A DNA stretch of 49,262 bases, from contig PMWT01000047.1 in the NCBI GenBank assembly GCA_003166025.1, forward strand, positions 1 to 49,262, given 5' to 3'. The stretch's first letter is position 1. The number at the start of each line of letters is the position of its first letter. Shown here piece by piece: positions 48,207 through 49,262 of the stretch. The notes beneath the pieces were generated by a model. It saw only the letters and a program-made list of their open reading frames with translations, was not told the origin of the DNA and searched no databases. The stretch is from Acidimicrobiaceae bacterium. GTDB lineage: Bacteria; Actinomycetota; Acidimicrobiia; Acidimicrobiales; Palsa-688. A program made the position numbers and the translations under genes.

Positions 48207-48219
48207 GACATAGTATGTC
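48207..48219. promoter_or_regulatory. TetR-type palindromic operator
   Basis: The 13-bp perfect palindrome GACATAGTATGTC lies midway between the pump and regulator starts (46 bp from the pump's GTG and 55 bp from the regulator's ATG). On the minus strand it overlaps a -10-like TACTAT for the pump, so a bound TetR would block transcription of the pump and probably its own. Confidence 0.7.
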
Positions 48220-48273
48220 ATCGCCACTGTTCCGAGGAGGTACGATGCAGCTGTGCGATTGGAGGGCGAGCCC

Positions 48274-48939
48274 ATGGTTGATGCCCCGCTGAGGTCGGTC
48301 GCAGCTAGGGCCCAGAGCGAGCAGCCCCGTTCCCCCTCCCTCACAGAGCGGAGGATGGAGAGGACGCGCCGTCAGCTGGCCGAGATGGCGGCACGGCTGT
48401 TCCTCGAGCGCGGCTACGAGGCAGTGACGGTGGAGGAAATAGTCGCTGCGGTGGAGGTGTCCCCGAGGACGTTTTTCCGGTACTTCGCATCCAAGGAGGA
48501 CGTACTGGACGAAATCCTCGTCAATGAGGCCCAAGCGATAACCGCAGCGTTGCGCGACCGCCCAAAGGAGGAGCCGGTCCTAGACGCCGTGAAGGCGGCG
48601 GCTGCTTCCTGGCTAGGGACCGCGCAGCGGGACCCCCGCACGCTCAGGCTGTTCGCCCTGGTCGTGCGCACCCCCGTGCTCAGGAGCCGCTGGCTGGTGA
48701 GGCGCCACGGTACACAGGAACAGCTGGCTGAGATCCTCACCCAGAGGCTCCCGGTCGGCACCGAGCCCAAGATGGCGTTGCTTGCTGCCGGCGCGCTCAT
48801 CGCCGTCGTCACGACGATCTTCGAGTTCTGGGTCGAAGACTTCGACGACGCAGAAACGTTTACCTTCATGGACAGGGCGCTCGAGGCGGTGGTCGACGGG
48901 TTCGGCTTGGGGGGCCGGAGCGAGACGCCGCCTCGGTGA
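48274..48939 (+). CDS. TetR family transcriptional regulator
   Basis: A 221-residue regulator with the N-terminal helix-turn-helix (RRMERTRRQLAEMAARLFL then VTVEEIVAAVEVSPRTFFRYF) at about 27-70 and a helical ligand-binding domain. ATG at 48274 follows GGAGGG by seven bases; a GTG at 48253 with GAGGAGG farther upstream would add seven residues. It faces the DHA2 pump across the palindrome at 48207 and likely represses it, releasing when a substrate of the pump is bound. Confidence 0.88.
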   Translation: MVDAPLRSVAARAQSEQPRSPSLTERRMERTRRQLAEMAARLFLERGYEAVTVEEIVAAVEVSPRTFFRYFASKEDVLDEILVNEAQAITAALRDRPKEEPVLDAVKAAAASWLGTAQRDPRTLRLFALVVRTPVLRSRWLVRRHGTQEQLAEILTQRLPVGTEPKMALLAAGALIAVVTTIFEFWVEDFDDAETFTFMDRALEAVVDGFGLGGRSETPPR

Positions 48940-49262
48940 CCCATCACCTGCCCTTTGGGAAGGCCCGGGCGTGGGACATCTTGTGGCGATCGGGGAGGGT
49001 GCGTCCGCAGGAGCGCCCGCAGGTCCCGGCTCCAGTTCGGGCAGCGGTGACCGACGCTCGACGACGCTCGTTGGTTGACCCGCCAGCCTCGGGCCCTGGA
49101 TGGGTATCCCTGGAGTCGTCGAACTGCTAGCGGGGGGGCCAAAACCTGCCTGGTGCCGGTGGGAAATGAAGGCTGGACAGCGGGCCTCAAGCCCTCGCCT
49201 TCCCCCTCCCCCTCACCCCCACGTCGTCGGCAAGCTCCGGTTTGGCGCTCCGGTCGAGGAGC
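48940..49262. other. No gene recognised at right edge
   Basis: Open frames here are short, and no family features or start signals stand out. The stretch becomes very C-rich at its end (around 49200-49220). Confidence 0.5.

Overview
This window is high-GC DNA that looks actinobacterial: GTG and TTG starts with purine-rich ribosome-binding sites are common, and it carries 14-TM DHA2 pumps, a sugar ABC importer without its own ATPase, a Tat-type exported protein and an L,D-transpeptidase. A soil actinomycete, perhaps of the Acidimicrobiia, would fit, but that is inference: there is no rRNA, tRNA or housekeeping marker to fix it.

Left part (1-14.9 kb), mostly intact metabolic and transport genes. 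On the minus strand: a three-BON-domain protein, an ABC1/UbiB atypical kinase, a P3A-type proton ATPase, and a nucleoside-salvage operon of a phosphohexomutase-family enzyme (probably acting as phosphopentomutase), deoC and deoA. Divergent from this operon is an NCS1 nucleobase permease. Then come two overlapping DHA2 drug-efflux genes on the plus strand.

14.9-18 kb is a decay zone. It has one intact ABM monooxygenase-like gene, a shortened luciferase-like oxidoreductase, a Tat-signal protein broken over two frames, a small DUF3558-like gene and a scrap of a tyrosine recombinase that no ORF call would reveal.

18-28.2 kb: an orphan FtsX/MacB-type permease, a secreted Ntn-hydrolase acylase (penicillin/aculeacin/AHL acylase family), an ABC-2 exporter (ATPase plus permease), a small protein and a large ATPase-LuxR regulator. 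The acylase gene and the ABC exporter operon are preceded by the same 95-bp leader (84% identical, no gaps), so they are probably co-regulated.

28.3-37 kb is a plant-polysaccharide utilisation locus: a LacI regulator divergent from GH127 (beta-L-arabinofuranosidase type), GH31 (alpha-xylosidase/alpha-glucosidase type), two CUT1 permeases and a sugar-binding protein placed last. Palindromic operators lie in the divergent promoter region. No ATPase is encoded here, so a shared MsiK/UgpC-type ATPase elsewhere is expected.

37-42.8 kb holds cell-surface genes: a bulb-lectin/peptidoglycan-binding/L,D-transpeptidase fusion, a small secreted protein, a CAP-like secreted protein interrupted by a one-base shift in a run of eight C/G, and a repeat protein resembling a beta-propeller. 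Several strong hairpins lie between genes. 42.8-49 kb: a ROK regulator with a GRP-family sugar permease, an AhpD-like fragment, a DegV protein, and a DHA2 pump divergent from a TetR regulator across a perfect palindrome.
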